From Dactylis glomerata (Eukaryota; Streptophyta; Magnoliopsida; Poales; Poaceae): DNA of 64,000 bases. The translations under genes were made by a program, and so were the position numbers. The notes beneath the pieces are model-generated. The model made no database searches. It was not told the origin of the DNA and saw only the letters and a program-made list of their open reading frames with translations. The stretch is taken from assembly GCA_007115705.1 (NCBI GenBank), contig QXEO01002115.1:1519340-1583339 (forward strand), written 5' to 3'. Positions 44,820 to 57,278 of the stretch are shown piece by piece (the first letter of the stretch is position 1; each line of letters begins with the position of its first letter).

Positions 44820-46085
44820 GGGCCAAATCAAGCTTGAAACAAAAGAATGTGCGTCGGTGAATGGCTAGAAGCATATAAATTGCACATATTATTAGCTCGG
44901 AGAAGGCTATGCCATGGCAGGGAGCGACGCCATGGCCGTCCTCGGATAGGGTTTCCGGGCTGGTGTGTGCTTGCCGGGGTTAGCAACACGATGTGTGCTA
45001 CAACTGCTTCCATGGTTGTGGTCTTTCCCTCCGACTTTTGAGGTCACGTTAGTGCAGGTGTTGGCATGCTAAGGATGGTGCGATCGCCGTGGTGCCGCCG
45101 ATCTGACGCCATGTGGCATCGGGTTTTGGGTTCGGCCAGGTCTAACCAGCTAGCTATTGTGTTCTTCCCACGGATGACGCTAGTTGGGACTAGGTCATAA
45201 TGTGGCTCCGATGGGAGGCGCAACAGCGATTTGTGCTATGTCTGCTCTGCATCCTCATGTCGGTGACCAGATTTTGAACCTATTTAGATCTCGGCAAAAG
45301 CTGCGCATGGCTTGTGCCTATGCTAATGACGGTGTCACCTCTCGGTGTCGTTCCCTTGTTGAAGGCGTCCAAAAGAAGATCCTCCAGTTCGAACTGTTCG
45401 TTCCCGTATATTTGCCTCAAACTGCTCCTCTACGAGACCTTGCTTTGGGCAAGCTTCTCTTGCAGTGTCTTGTGGTTCACCCTCTAGTCTCTCTCTGGTG
45501 TCCCAGCCCTATCACATTGTCGGCCTGGGCCTTGCTTCGATGGCTAACGGTCGCCCTAGCATCTTGGGAGGCTTTGCTAGGTTGGCGTCTGGTCATAGCT
45601 AGTGCCGGTGTGCCTACCCCTATGCCAGGGGAAGATGTTGTGCTTGGTCTGGACCTAGCCCGAGCTCGTGTGTGGTGGTTCGGGGTCTGGGTGAAAGCTT
45701 TCCAGGACCTTGGTCTCTGTCGACGATGATGGCGCACTCTCGTGTCATTACCTTCTTGGAGGCATCGCCGCAAGACCCCTCCTCCTTTGGATCCTCAAGC
45801 TCTGCTAGGCTGCTGGCCCGTCGTCGAGTTGTCCTTGAGCTGTTGTTCTGGTGCGAAGGAGGTTTGTTGGTATGGACATGGCACGGATCACTCCGGTGCA
45901 ACAGAAGACAAGGCTCCCTCATCTTAGATCGCGCGGCCGTTTCGACCACGTGTTTTGTGTTGTCCTTTGTTGTGTGTTCGGTGTGAGCTTTACACGGATG
46001 TGTTGTAACTACTGTTGTAACTCCTAGCCAGTTGTTAGCTTCATTAATTTAAAGCTAGGCTCATTTCAATCCTTCTGTATAAAAG
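44820..46085 (+). repeat. Probable LINE 3' UTR-like remnant
   Basis: G/T-rich non-coding sequence ending TTCATTAATTTAAAGCTAGGC and then AATCCTTCTGTATAAAAGAAGG. TTAATTTAAAGC near a 3' end is common in Triticeae LINE tails, but I see no RT motif on this strand here. The open frames (45184-45729 and others) lack recognisable domains. Confidence 0.35.
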
Positions 46086-46900
46086 AAGGCTATGAGCATG
46101 TAAATTGCACAGGTTACTTGACCTTTGACTACACGTCTACACCATAATAAGTAGACTACTGAGCTAAATGCTTGGTTGGAGTTTCAGGATTACATCGGAT
46201 CGGCATGCTGAGGTTACAAGACTGAGTTTAAAGAAGAAACAACGTATCCTTATTTGACGCCCAGCTATAATCATCAACTTCAAAAAAATCAAAATGGGGG
46301 AATAAACCCTAGCCTCTGCATCAAAATGCTAGTTATTAAAAGAAGTTATAAAATTTGGTATTAAAATTCATGGATCACTTCAACATGGATCCAGCCAACA
46401 AAATAAAGAATATAAAAACACACTATGCATCTTGCATCCTTAAAAGTACGATGCCAACCTCCCTAACTAAATATAGTCCGAACGACCGTCATCAAATGAG
46501 TGCATCCAGTATCTATATGCACCCGCTGGTCCTCGGATAGGAGATACAACCACATGTTTATCAAATACGTAGCTTTGTTGATAGCCTACAAAAAATTAAG
46601 CATGTCCAACTATGTTAAAGATGATATCATTCTGATAATTTTAAATTGCCCAAAGTAACGTACAAACTCCAACATGTATCCATGCCTTAGTCATTTTATC
46701 AATTATATTCAATAAATTACCAAACATATTTTTGATATTGCTTAGAGGGGGCATATTAAAAGTAAAATAAACCACTTGCCAAAGAAGCTTTGTAAAGACA
46801 TCGAATAAACAAATGCTCACGGTATCATCATCAAATAATCCTACGTAAGGAGCACTTCTTTATGGAGGAACCATAAAAAAATTCTAATTTTCAGTGGAAC
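46086..46900. other. AT-rich DNA without recognised features
   Basis: No supported gene or terminal repeat. Confidence 0.45.
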
Positions 46901-46904
46901 CTTC

Positions 46905-48095
46905 AACTACCATAAATATTTTTTCTCGAAACCGAGTATGATCAATTGATCATTCATATATTCTGCATAAAAAGATTGAACTGAGAAAATGGCAGATGTG
47001 GTTAGGTGCCAAGTAAAGCTATCTAGTTCATCCGTTAGTTGTATCGTCATCAAGCGTTCCACTAATTGAAGCCAATTTTCCATCGCCCCACCCTCAACAC
47101 AAGAGCAAAACAAAAACCAATATTTAACGGTGTTTGGGTTAAAACATCGGCCACACTGACATTTTTGTGACACACTACATACAACGGCGGGTATTCGGTG
47201 GCTAATGTTATTTTTCCCAACCTAGCATCCTCCCAAAATCGAGCAGTCTAGTCATTGCCAAGAACAAATGAGCGCCTTGCTTAAAAACTCATCCTTCCCA
47301 TGAATTATATTATACCCTTCTAGAAGAGTAAATCTGTAGGTTTTGCTTGCACTTGGGAAAGTGATTTAGTTCTAAGATACTTAGTATATAACAGTACATG
47401 CAACATACCCTCCTCATTAAGTAAATTAAAAAGCCATCTTCTTAATAAGCACCTATTCTTTATGTCTATAACTTCAATACCTAAACTTCCTTGATCCTTT
47501 AGCCACCAAATTATGTTCCATTTTGTTAAATGACACTTCTTATTATTTAATAGCTTTGCCTAATAAATCTAGATCTATTAAAATCCAATCTTTTCCTTGC
47601 CCTCTTGGGTATTTCAAAGAAGTTAAGGACAGCAAGAACGTTGGTGAACTTGTCAAAACCAAATTATTAGAACTAGATAGTCTCCATATGAAAAAAGCAT
47701 CTTGCCTACTTAGCATCCCAACTTCCCTTCGAGGTGGTCCTTCACTGGTTTCCATTCTTTGCTTAACAATTTTCTATATGAATTGCAATACCTTGATATT
47801 TAAATGGTGATGACCCAATTACACAACTGAATATATGTCTATAAGCATCCTTTGTTTTCTTTAGCCTCTCCAAAATTGAAGATCTCACTTTTGTCAAAAT
47901 TTTATATTTAGACCGGATAGCTGTTCAAAAATGCAAAGAATAAGCTTCATGTTCACCGCTTTCTCAAAATAATGTTCCATAAAAAGTATTGTGTCATCGG
48001 CCTACTGTATAATTGACACCCCCCCCCCCCCCTCTTCTACAAGGTGTGGTATCAAACCACCTACCTGGCCCTCCTCCATTGCCCTTGCAGCTTGT
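46905..48095 (-). pseudogene. LINE (non-LTR retrotransposon) RT and C-terminal zinc-finger remnant
   Basis: On the minus strand, about 48095-47990 reads ARAMEEGQVGGLIPHLVEEG then SIIQ, a stop, and ADDTILFMEH: the LINE RT catalytic block YADD with its Tyr codon changed to TAG (48002-48004). Downstream, degraded sequence leads to a zf-RVT-like end at 47173-46907 (SQKCQCGRCFNPN, LQLVERLMTIQLTDELDSF, WHLTTSAIFSVQSFY). Many stops and shifts make it a fossil. The frame ends abruptly at about 48095 where unrelated sequence begins. A run of about 14 C lies within it at 48016-48031. Confidence 0.75.
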
Positions 48096-48590
48096 TTGAT
48101 TGGGGGAATTAAAACATGGGAATGGGTTTTGAAGGAGTATGAGTGTTTAAGTCCCTTGTTTGTTCGTTTGTTTGTTTGTTTGAGGGACATGGGGGTTGCG
48201 CTGGGCAGAGGAAAGGAAATTAAGGGCATCTCTAGCGGTCTGACCTAAATGGACAGGCCGTGTCCGAACACGTCTGCGCGAACAAATATATGGGTAAAAG
48301 TGCTTCCAATGGGTTGACCTAAACGGACTGTGAGGGGTGGACCGACACATTCCCGGCCCATATGTGGGCGTCAAATGCGGTCGGGCGGACAGCGACCACG
48401 GTGGTTAGTTGTTTGCGCATGTCCGCGCCTGGCCCGCATGTCAGTGAACCAAAAAAGGGGCCACGGCAGTGCTACAAAAAAAGTTGCCGGCAACCATCTC
48501 CCTACTGGCTACCCATACACTACCCTACCCCTACTTGTCATTGACGCGCCACCATCCTTGGCTTGCAGTCTCCTACATGAGGGTGTCGCC
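48096..48590. repeat. Unclassified transposon-like sequence beginning GGGCATCTCTAGCGG
   Basis: A GTTT tetranucleotide run (about 48161-48181) precedes GGGCATCTCTAGCGG at 48231, which resembles ends of grass DNA transposons starting GGGCATCTCCAACG. GC-rich words with GTCCGCGCCTGGCCCGC follow. The far end is not visible, so the class is open. Confidence 0.35.
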
Positions 48591-49181
48591 CTAGCCGGCA
48601 TCGACAGTGTTCGATCCCTCGCCGTCGGTATGGTGGGCACGGTTGGCCTGGCAGCGAGCCAGGTTTCGGTGGTGGCGGCGCTGGCTGGCGAGCTCATGGA
48701 TCTCGCGGACGCGCCTCGCCGTGGCCATGTCCTTGTCCCAGCGGCGGCGGTCCCTGGCCATCTCCTCCCACGCCTCCGCATCCGCTGCCGCCTCCACGGC
48801 GAGCTCCTCTGCCCGTGCCGCCGCACGAGCCGCCTCCTCCTGGACCGCCAACACTAATGCCACCTCTGCCACGCGAGCCACCACACGTGCCGCCTCCTCC
48901 TGGGCGGCCATGTGCGCCGCCTCCCTTGCCGTGTTGGCATGCACCACAAACATGGCCGCAAGAGCATCTCGCTCTGCAGCCATGAACTGGCGTGTGCCCT
49001 CCTCTCGGTGCGCAGTCTCGAAGGAGGCAAGCAGCGTCATCTGCTCATCCGTCGTTGTGGGTATGGCCGCGTCACCGTCGGAGGAGTCGCTAAAGAGGGC
49101 CTCGATGTCATCGCTTGCATCATCCTCCTTGTCAGGCTGCTCCTGCGGCACGACCATGCTAACCACATAGGGCTCGGCCAT
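48591..49181 (-). CDS. Acidic/alanine-rich coiled-coil ORF, 196 residues, unknown function
   Basis: The ATG at 49181 (MAEPYVVSMVVPQEQ) starts a frame ending at 48591. Residues about 18-45 are strongly acidic (KEDDASDDIEALFSDSSDG); residues about 60-150 are Ala/Glu/Arg-rich heptad-like sequence (AAQEEAARVVARVAEVA); the C-terminus is basic (RRRWDKDMATARRVREI). I do not recognise a domain. It sits in transposon-like sequence, so it may be an accessory ORF of a DNA transposon. Its upstream region is cut 145 bp before the ATG by element 5, so any promoter may be lost. Confidence 0.45.
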   Translation of the reverse strand: MAEPYVVSMVVPQEQPDKEDDASDDIEALFSDSSDGDAAIPTTTDEQMTLLASFETAHREEGTRQFMAAERDALAAMFVVHANTAREAAHMAAQEEAARVVARVAEVALVLAVQEEAARAAARAEELAVEAAADAEAWEEMARDRRRWDKDMATARRVREIHELASQRRHHRNLARCQANRAHHTDGEGSNTVDAG

Positions 49182-49326
49182 GGTGGCAGCGGTGGCCAAG
49201 GTGACAAGGTCGACAGCGGCGTGGTACGGCCCAAGGAAATCCCCCGACCGTAGACTCAGCCGTGCCAATGTTGATAGACTGTGACTGCAGCAAGGCCACC
49301 GCCTGGCATGCCGCGTCCTTCGCCAC

Positions 49327-50720
49327 TGATGTCTATGCACACTTCTATCCTTGTAGACAGTGTTGGGCCTCCAAGTGCAGAGGTTTGTAGAACAGCAGCA
49401 AGTTTCTCTTAAGTGGATCACCCAAGGTTTATCGAACTCAGGGAGGAAGAGGTCAAAGCTATCCCTCTCAAACAACCCTGCAATTATGATACAGAAAGTC
49501 TCTTGTGTCCCCAACACACCCAATACACTTGTCAGATGTATAGGTGCACTAGTTCGGCGAAGAGATAGTGAAATACAAGTAGTAGTGATGATTATAGGTA
49601 GTAAATGCAATCTGAAATAAATATCGCTGCGAGCAAACATGTAACAAAACTGAAAGGAAACGGTGTGCAATGCTTGGAAACAAGGCCTAGGGATCATACT
49701 TTCACTAGTGGACACACTCTCAACAAATATAACATAATTGAACCAATAGATACTAACATCAATATGCCACTCTAAACAATTCTCCAATGGAAAACAAACA
49801 CTAATCATGCGTAGGGCTACGAAGCACTCCTCAAAGTCCGTATTTCCCCAAACTATATTGTCCCATACTATCACCATGAACGCACTAGATGGTTCCAATA
49901 AACACCAACAATTCATAGAGACATTAACCAAAAAGATACACATGATGTGCATACTAGTCACCTTCACACCATGATACAAGGTATCTCCGGAGATTCATCT
50001 ACCAATTCAACTAGATACAAAGCTCACGATCACATAAAGATCACATCATGGGAGAGAGAGGTGAACCACATAGCTACCGGTAGAGCCCTCAGCCCCGGGG
50101 GAGAACTACTCCCTCCTCATCACCGGAGGCAGCAACGGCGATGGAGATGGTGGTGAGGTCGATGGAGACGGCAGAGACGGTGATGGAGACCGATGGAGAT
50201 GGCTCCGGGGGCACTTCCCCGTCCCGATAGGGTGCCGGAACAGAGACTTCTGTCCCCCGAAATTTGTCTTCAACGGCGGCGGCGCTGCAGAACTGTTCTG
50301 GGAAAAACGCCGATTGTTTTAGGGTTTTCCATCGGGAGGCTCTTTATTGGCGAAGGGGCATCGTGAGGAGTGGACCAGGGGGGCCTCACCACAGGTGGGC
50401 ACGGCCAGGGCCTGGGCCGCGCCCCCTGGTGGTGAGGGTGCCCTCTGGCCCCCCTCCGGCTCCCGTTTGGTCCTCGTCCTTCCTCCGGGCAAAATAGGAG
50501 TTTTGGTCTTTGTTTCATCCAATTCCGAGAATATTTCTTGTGTAGCTTTTCTGAAACACAAAAATAGCAGAAAACAGGGAACTGGCACTGTGGCATCTTG
50601 TCAATAGGTTAGTTCCCGAAATCGCATAAAAACGCCACAAAGTGTAAACAAAACATGAAGCAAATGGTGTAAAACAAGTAATGGAGCATCAAAAATTATA
50701 GATACGTTTGAGACGTATCA
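49327..50720 (-). repeat. Element 5 3' LTR
   Basis: 1,394 bp. The plus strand starts TGATGTCTATGC and ends GAGACGTATCA, followed by AGCATCCCCAAGCTT, the complement of the polypurine tract. Confidence 0.88.
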
Positions 50721-53504
50721 AGCATCCCCAAGCTTAACTCCTGCTCGTCCTCGAGTAGGTAAGTGATAACAAAGGAATAATTTTTGAGGTGACATGCACC
50801 ATCACAATCTTGTTCATCTATGTAAGCATTGAGTGCTGGGATCAAAGAACTTAAAACATGGGCATAAAAGTCATAATCTTGACAATAAGAAACTTAGCAA
50901 CCATGTTATAACATGAAAAGAAACACAAGCGAAAAAATCATGAATAATGAAACAATGAAAGTCAAACGTGTGTTCAAATCATATGGAAAAACATAGCAAA
51001 TGGTTTTCAGCTTGTCCTTCATGGAATAGCAAAACATAAATGCATAGGACATCTTCGAGTTTAAAAGGGCGACTAGATACAAATAATTTAAGAACAAGTG
51101 AAACCATAGTCATGAATCAATCAATGATAAACTTTGGGACTATGCACATTAAACTCAGAATGGCAACTATGCTCTCTTAGACGGTGTATAAAGGTAGAAG
51201 GTGGAGACTCAATATAAAAGTAAAAGAAAGGCCCTTCGCAGAGGGAAGTAGTGATTGCAAGTTTTATAAACCTTCAAAAATTATAGTACTTACTAGCTTT
51301 GAGCTCTCATTGCCCCCATCATAGGCATCTTGAATGGTTAAAGTAAATACAAGAATGTTTATGAGCATATGCTTGACAAATCATAAGTTGAAAACCTCGT
51401 GTCCCATAAAGTACGAATACCCAAACCTCATGCTACTCGACTTAGGGTCCCAAGCAAGCTCTTGTCATTGTAAGTATACACGTATCATCGCGAACCGCCA
51501 ACGGGGTACCTCCTTGCCCGATGACATGGAACAAGCCCACATCAAAATGATAGGACAAACAGACAATGAATACCTCGGCATCTCTTTTATTTACCATTGG
51601 TATAGCTTTTTATTTTGAGATGCGTCGTCGAATGTCCACTATGGGAATGTTGTAAATTTCCACCATGAATGATGCATGGCTTAGATTCCCAACTTATTTC
51701 ACATCGCGAGTATCCATAAACAAAAGATCACGATATCAACTCAAATAAGAGAAGTGCAATGTTGAAAGCTTACCCCATGACGGCATGGTTTGGCTAATTT
51801 CCAACTTACAACTTGCAAGCATAACGTCAACATAAAAGAGCCACAATGTCAAAATTTTAAAAGCAAGAAAAGTAAAGTGTGCCATCAGGTTCGTGAGAGC
51901 TTTACTGACTAATTTTCGCATAACATCAAAAGAGTTTAATTTGAAGGATAGATAAAAGCAAGTCAAATGTACTTTGGAATAGCAAATTGCTAATAGGTAT
52001 GTATGGTGGACACATTGGAACAACTTGGTTTTTGGGAGTTAGATGCACGAGTAGAGCTCATACTCAGTACAAAATGAGGGCTAGCAAAAGACTGGGAGCG
52101 ACCAACTAAGAGAGCAATAATGGCCATAATCATACATAGCGACAAAACATTATTAAAAGAAGCATAAAATGGCATTACAAGTCAAAAACTAAATGATCAT
52201 AGAGGCTTATGGCAACTTTGTAAGAGTCAAACATGTTGTAAGCATGCGCCAAGTCAATCCAAATAAAGCATCAAGGAGAAAACCAAATTAATGCTTCCAA
52301 ATAATAAAAACAACGCATGATTTTTTCAAAGGCTCATTAAGCAATCTCAGTCATTTGAGACAAGTCATGCTACAACAAAAATCACTAAGCATACTATCAA
52401 AACGATATCAAGCATGGCATGAAAAAGTCTAAGCCGCGGTCTAAACAAGCTCCTTTTTGTACCACTTTTTTTGCATGAAACTTTTTCTCTTTTCCAACAC
52501 CGTTCAAACCTTTTTGAAACAACTCTTTTGATGAATACCAACATAGACCAGAGGTCCAAATGCACCTTGATGCACAGATAAAACAAGATCTGAACAAAAA
52601 TCAAGGCGAAAAACGAAAGCTAAACGCAGTAGCAGAAAAAGAGAACACTCATTGAATGATAAGAGTGAAAAATAGAGTGTTCTTGGCAAATGAAAAACGA
52701 AGCGAGTCTCTCTCCAAAAACATAATGTGATCCAAACATTTATTGCAGCAACCAAAACAAAATAAAACTAAAAGCAAAAGTAAAGACGCTCCAAGAAAAA
52801 TGCATAGTGCATAAAGCAATAAAAATATAATGTGTTGAAAGGTGACCTGATCTTTGCTGATGAAGAAGGGGTGCCTCGGGGGCATCCCCAAGCTTGATAT
52901 TTTGTCCATACTTCATCTCATCTCATCATTTTCCAATCCCTACACTTGAAAACTTCCTTCATACAAAACTTCACACAATTCTATTAGCAACGTTAGCATA
53001 AACATAATAGTAAATCAACCCTTTTTGGTTCAGTTTCAAACTTAAAATCACCACATATAAAGCATATACTACTGTAGCAACTTCCTCAAAAGTTCCGTGA
53101 TCAAAAGAACTCAAAAAGAAAGCGATCGAGAGGCAAACACAAATAGTGGCAGAAATCTATCAAAACAGAACAGCTGACAAAGATCGATTTTCACGAAATA
53201 ACCTGGGGCATATGCTCAAGAAATTTCAGATCAAAAAGATATTCTGAGAATTTTCACGAATTGTTACGGTACAGCGCAGAAATCTGTTTCAGGACAGCAA
53301 CTTTCCCAAATCTTACCTCCCTCAAGTTAGAGGTTCTTCTTGGCACAACAATGAAATAAAAATGATAAGGAGTGGTTATTACAGTAGTAATAACTTTCAA
53401 GACTCAAATAAAAGAAAAGGTACTAAAAAGAAAACAATGGGTTATCTCCTAAGAGTGCTTTTCTTCAATGCCTTTGAGCTAGGCGCAGTGATTTAAAAAG
53501 ATGC
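50721..53504 (-). other. Element 5 3' non-coding region
   Basis: Homologous and inverted relative to 35591-38510 of element 3, over about 2.8 kb. No supported gene. Confidence 0.75.
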
Positions 53505-55982
53505 TCATGTAGGCGCCATAAAAGAGCTTAAGGCAAAGGCGTCATATAAGAACTTGAAGCAAGAGAGAGCATCAAAAAGCAAATGTAAAACACACTTAAA
53601 TCTAAACCACTTCCTATGCATAGGAATCTTGTAAGAAAATAAATCAACGAGGCACATAGTAACAAGCATGGGAAGGCAAAACAAGTGCAACTTCAAGATT
53701 TGCAACATAAAGAGGGAAAACTTAATATTGTTGAGATCCATCAAACCATGTTTCCCTCTCTCATAGTAACTTTCAGTAGCATCATGAATAGAATTAACAA
53801 TATAACTATCACATAAAACATCCCTATCATGAGCCACATGCACAAAAGAATTAATACTCCCCACATGAACAATCGTAGTAGGAGCAGAATCACTAAAATA
53901 ACTATTCTCATCACCATAATCATCAAAAATAAGAGGCATATTGTAATCATACCTTGTTTCCTCCTCAATAGTAGGTGAACTGAAAATATTATACTCATCA
54001 TTGTAATCATCATAAGCAGTAGAATAGCTATCTTCCAAAGCGTGTTCATCAAACATATCATCATAGGAAGGAACATGGATAGTACTAATGGTGCAACAAT
54101 TATTTACCTCATAATTTTCAAAATTGGTACCAAAAAGATTTTCAATATCGAAAGTAGAGTGTTTTTCCCAATCATGATCACTAACATAAGTAACAGGCAT
54201 AAGCACATCATCAAGTTCAGAATCATCATAATCTATAATAGTAGCAACATGCTTAGGGGAAGATACTGTTTCCTCTCGCCTTTTACTCCTCTTCTTCTTC
54301 TTCTTACTCTCTTCTTTAGGAGGGAGAGGCTTGAAAGGCATCTTCTCCACATAATCTGATTTACTGATAGAAACAACAGAAGAAACTTTGGAGGATTCCT
54401 CCTCTCTATTAATAAGATGGAAACATATATTAGTCATATCATAGCTTGGCGAAACATCATGTTTTATAACATTTTGTAAGTAAGTATTTACGCGACAATC
54501 TTTAACACAATAAAGATGACAACCTTGCAGGATGCTAATATTTTTTTAAATGCTCATATCTACCAAAGAAGTTTTTCTAGATAACTCTTCACACCCCAAA
54601 AACAAAGTAAGCTCATCCTGCTGATTGAGAGTGATCTTGTCATCACAATACAAACTTGCGGTACTCATTCAATTAGACGTGTCACTATTATGGCATGAGC
54701 ATTGAAAATTAAAATGACCCTTGTCATAGCAAAGTTCACAAATAAAAGGATAAAGCTCACAAACCTTTTTACCAAGCTCATCTAGAGCCTTATCCCGCAA
54801 TCGGGTTTCTTCATTCCTGTGGTGGATACAATAATCTTATTTGTCGTGACTCTGTTCACAAGGTCTAAGTACTCCACAAAAATTAACATGCTTATAAGAA
54901 ATAGGACTTTTAAAAGTTTGAGCATATTTATTGCAATCATCGATAACAATATCACTTTCTATGCAAGTATCTTTAAAAGGTTCATGATACACGTCCCCAT
55001 TTCCCTCAGGAACATTAATATAGGAAGCAAAGGCTCTGAAGCAATTAACCATAATTTGAGGATCAAGACCATATTTAGCACTAAGCTCTTGAAAATCAGA
55101 AGTTTTAGCGAAAGACTTAATTCAATCATACTCATAATTTATACCTGATCCTTTACCTTTGTCGCTATCCCAATCTTCAATATTGTTTTGAATTATTTCA
55201 AACAGATCCCACTTGACGTCAACATCCTTGCTTGTGAAAGACCCATCAAAGCATGCATCTAGATAGTCCTTGTAATATCCTGAAAGCCTTGCATAAAAAT
55301 TATTAATAGCAATATTACGGGGAAGATCATGAATAGGACATTTAAGCATTAGTGACTTCAATCTTCCCCACGCTTGGGCAATGCTTTCTCCATCATGAGG
55401 ATAAAAATTATAAATATATTCCTTATCTTTATGAACCTCATTAGAAGGATAGAATTTAGAATAAAAGAGAGGTATAATTTCCTCCCAGCCAATAGGTGGA
55501 CCATCATTCAGCGTCTTATACCATTCCGCCGCTCTGCCCTTTAGTGATAAAGAAAATAGCTTCCTCTTAACTTCACCTGTAGAAATACCTGCACACTTGA
55601 ACAACTTGCATAATTCATGTATAAAGAGCAAATGATCACCGGGATGGACAGTTTCATCCCCTAGATAGCGGTTATTCAAAGCACGTTCAACAATTTTAAT
55701 AGGTATTTTAAAAGAATGAGGATCACAAACATCATTAGAAACATCACATATGGGAGATAAAATATCATCAGAGCAAACTTTCTCCACTAAAGCTGGGGAA
55801 CTAAAAATATCATGCTTAGCAAAACCAGCTTTCCCAAGCTTAGACCTTTCTATAGCATTAGCAATAACGGTGTTCAAAGAATTCATACAAATAACATTGC
55901 TATGTGGAATAAGTTCCAAAGGTTTTTCAAACACTTCAAATCTAAACTCAGGAAAGACACTATAAAACTCTTTATTTTCCAT
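53505..55982 (-). pseudogene. Element 5 gag-like protein with zinc knuckle, four in-frame stops
   Basis: One frame runs from ATG 55982 (MENKEFYSVFPEF) to 53505, about 825 codons, with stops at 55122-55124, 54837-54839, 54669-54671 and 54546-54548. The first third is a retrotransposon gag domain (LFSLSLKGRAAEWYKTL, WGRLKSLMLKCPIHDLP). A CCHC-like knuckle CELCYDKGHFNFQC follows near 54730. The last part (54437-53505) is a charged region with a Lys/Arg stretch and then an Asp/Tyr-rich stretch (SYDDMFDEHALEDSY). No protease, RT or integrase motif was found. It would package element RNA if intact. Confidence 0.8.
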
Positions 55983-56141
55983 TAAGTCTAACTAGTGAAA
56001 ATAAAAACAAGAAACAAAAAGATATAATTACATAATCTAAAGGAAATAACTTCGAGCACTCACAGGCAACTAAAAGACTTAGTAACCAAAGGATGTGAGT
56101 ACCTTTTACCTTACCTCCCCGGCAAGCGCCAGAAAAGAGCT

Positions 56142-56469
56142 TGATGTCTACGCACGCTTCTATCCTTGTAGACAGTGTTGGGCCTCCAAGTGCAGAGGTC
56201 TGTAGAACAGCAGCAAGTTTCCCTTAAGTGGATCACCCAAGGTTTATCAAACTCAGGGAGGAAGAGGTCAAAGCTATCCCTCTCAAACAACCCTGCAATT
56301 ACGATACAGAAAGTCTCTTGTGTCCCCAACACACCCAATACACTTGTCAGATATATAGGTGTACTAGTTCGGCGAAGAGATAGTGAAATACAAGTAGTAG
56401 TGATGATTATAGGTAGTAAATGCAACCTAAAATAAATATTGCTGTGAGCAAACATGTAACAAAACTAAA
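56142..56469 (-). repeat. Element 5 5' LTR, truncated fragment
   Basis: 328 bp matching the first part (plus-strand view) of 49327-50720, then diverging abruptly after AACAAAACT. Confidence 0.85.
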
Positions 56470-56824
56470 CATTTTCCAGCTGGAGATATTTCAGTTTGCA
56501 ATCAACTATTTAATTTCTAGGCAAACATAAATTCCTACTATTTCTGCCCAAACAATACAAACATAGAACTTGCAAGATGTCACAAACTCTATTTGTTGTG
56601 ATGAGGAAGTCTCAAGGCTTGGAAAGAGAGCACCATACTTCACTAACAGAATATGAAGTTAATTAATCTTCCACTAAATCAAACTACCTTATAGATACCA
56701 TTATCTAACCACTTGGCGTAAGCACTAACTCGAATAACCATGCACTTTCACAAGGCAGCAATAAGGAAATGATCATATTTGCACACATAGGCAGTGCGCC
56801 TTAGCATCTGGTACGTGAATGCAG
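56470..56824. other. Sequence beyond the element 5 truncation
   Basis: No recognised feature. Confidence 0.4.
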
Positions 56825-56834
56825 CCATGAGTGC

Positions 56835-57278
56835 GAATTTTTGACGCATCAGACCACCTGCGCGAGTGAAATGCTAGAAAAGACCCCCTCCGAAAATTTT
56901 TGCCAAAAAGGACCTGCTGTGGGTGGCGGCACCCCGGGGCAGGCAACACGTGGCACCTGCCGCCGTTGGCATCGCCGGCAGGCCCCTGCCGCCATTGGCA
57001 TCACCGGCATGTGGGCAGGGCAGGGGCCATGCCGCCACCCCCATTGGCGGCAGGGGGCCATGCCGCCACCCCCATTGGCGGCAGGTCTTGGGCAGGCGGA
57101 CGTGTCGGCGATGCCAACGGCGGCAGGGGCCTGCCGGCGATGCCAATGGCGGCAGGTGCCACGTGTCGCCTGCCCCGGGGGTGCCGCCACCCACAGCAGA
57201 TCCTTTTTGACAAAAATTTTCACAGGGGGTCTTTTCTAGCATTTCACTCGCGCAGGTGGTCTCATATGTCAAAAATTC
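56835..57278. mobile_element. Mutator-like foldback MITE, 444 bp, 10-bp target duplication
   Basis: Two arms of roughly 190-200 bp are near-perfect inverted repeats (left GAATTTTTGACGCATCAGAC, right end its near complement). The target duplication CCATGAGTGC lies at 56825-56834 and 57279-57288. Long terminal inverted repeats with 9-10-bp duplications are typical of Mutator-like elements. The centre is GC-rich and contains a direct duplication of about 31-32 bp (GGGCCATGCCGCCACCCCC then ATTGGCGGCAG) at about 57025-57086. The long open frames here are compositional. Confidence 0.88.

Larger units (their letters stand above)
49327..56469 (-). mobile_element. Gypsy-type retrotransposon 'element 5', 5' LTR truncated
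   Basis: The complete 3' LTR is 49327-50720 and a fragment of the 5' LTR is 56142-56469. In the element's own orientation the LTR begins TGATACGTCTCAAACG and ends GACATCA. The primer-binding site TGGCGCTTGCCGGGGAGG lies just left of 56142. By eye the aligned 328 bp differ at 12 sites, all transitions. LTR start and 3' non-coding region are related to element 3, but the coding region is different. The 5' LTR stops matching at about 56469 and the rest is absent, so no target duplication can be read. Only gag-like coding is present. Confidence 0.88.

Noticed and set aside
45184..45986. Several plus- and minus-strand ORFs.
   Set aside because: No domain seen; the stretch looks like a G/T-rich non-coding LINE tail.
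48591..49979. One 462-codon ORF across the whole interval.
   Set aside because: Its first half lies within the element 5 LTR; only the part from the ATG at 49181 is plausible.
56841..57239. Open frames of 90-155 codons on both strands.
   Set aside because: They lie wholly in the GC-rich foldback element and mirror each other on opposite strands because of the inverted repeat.
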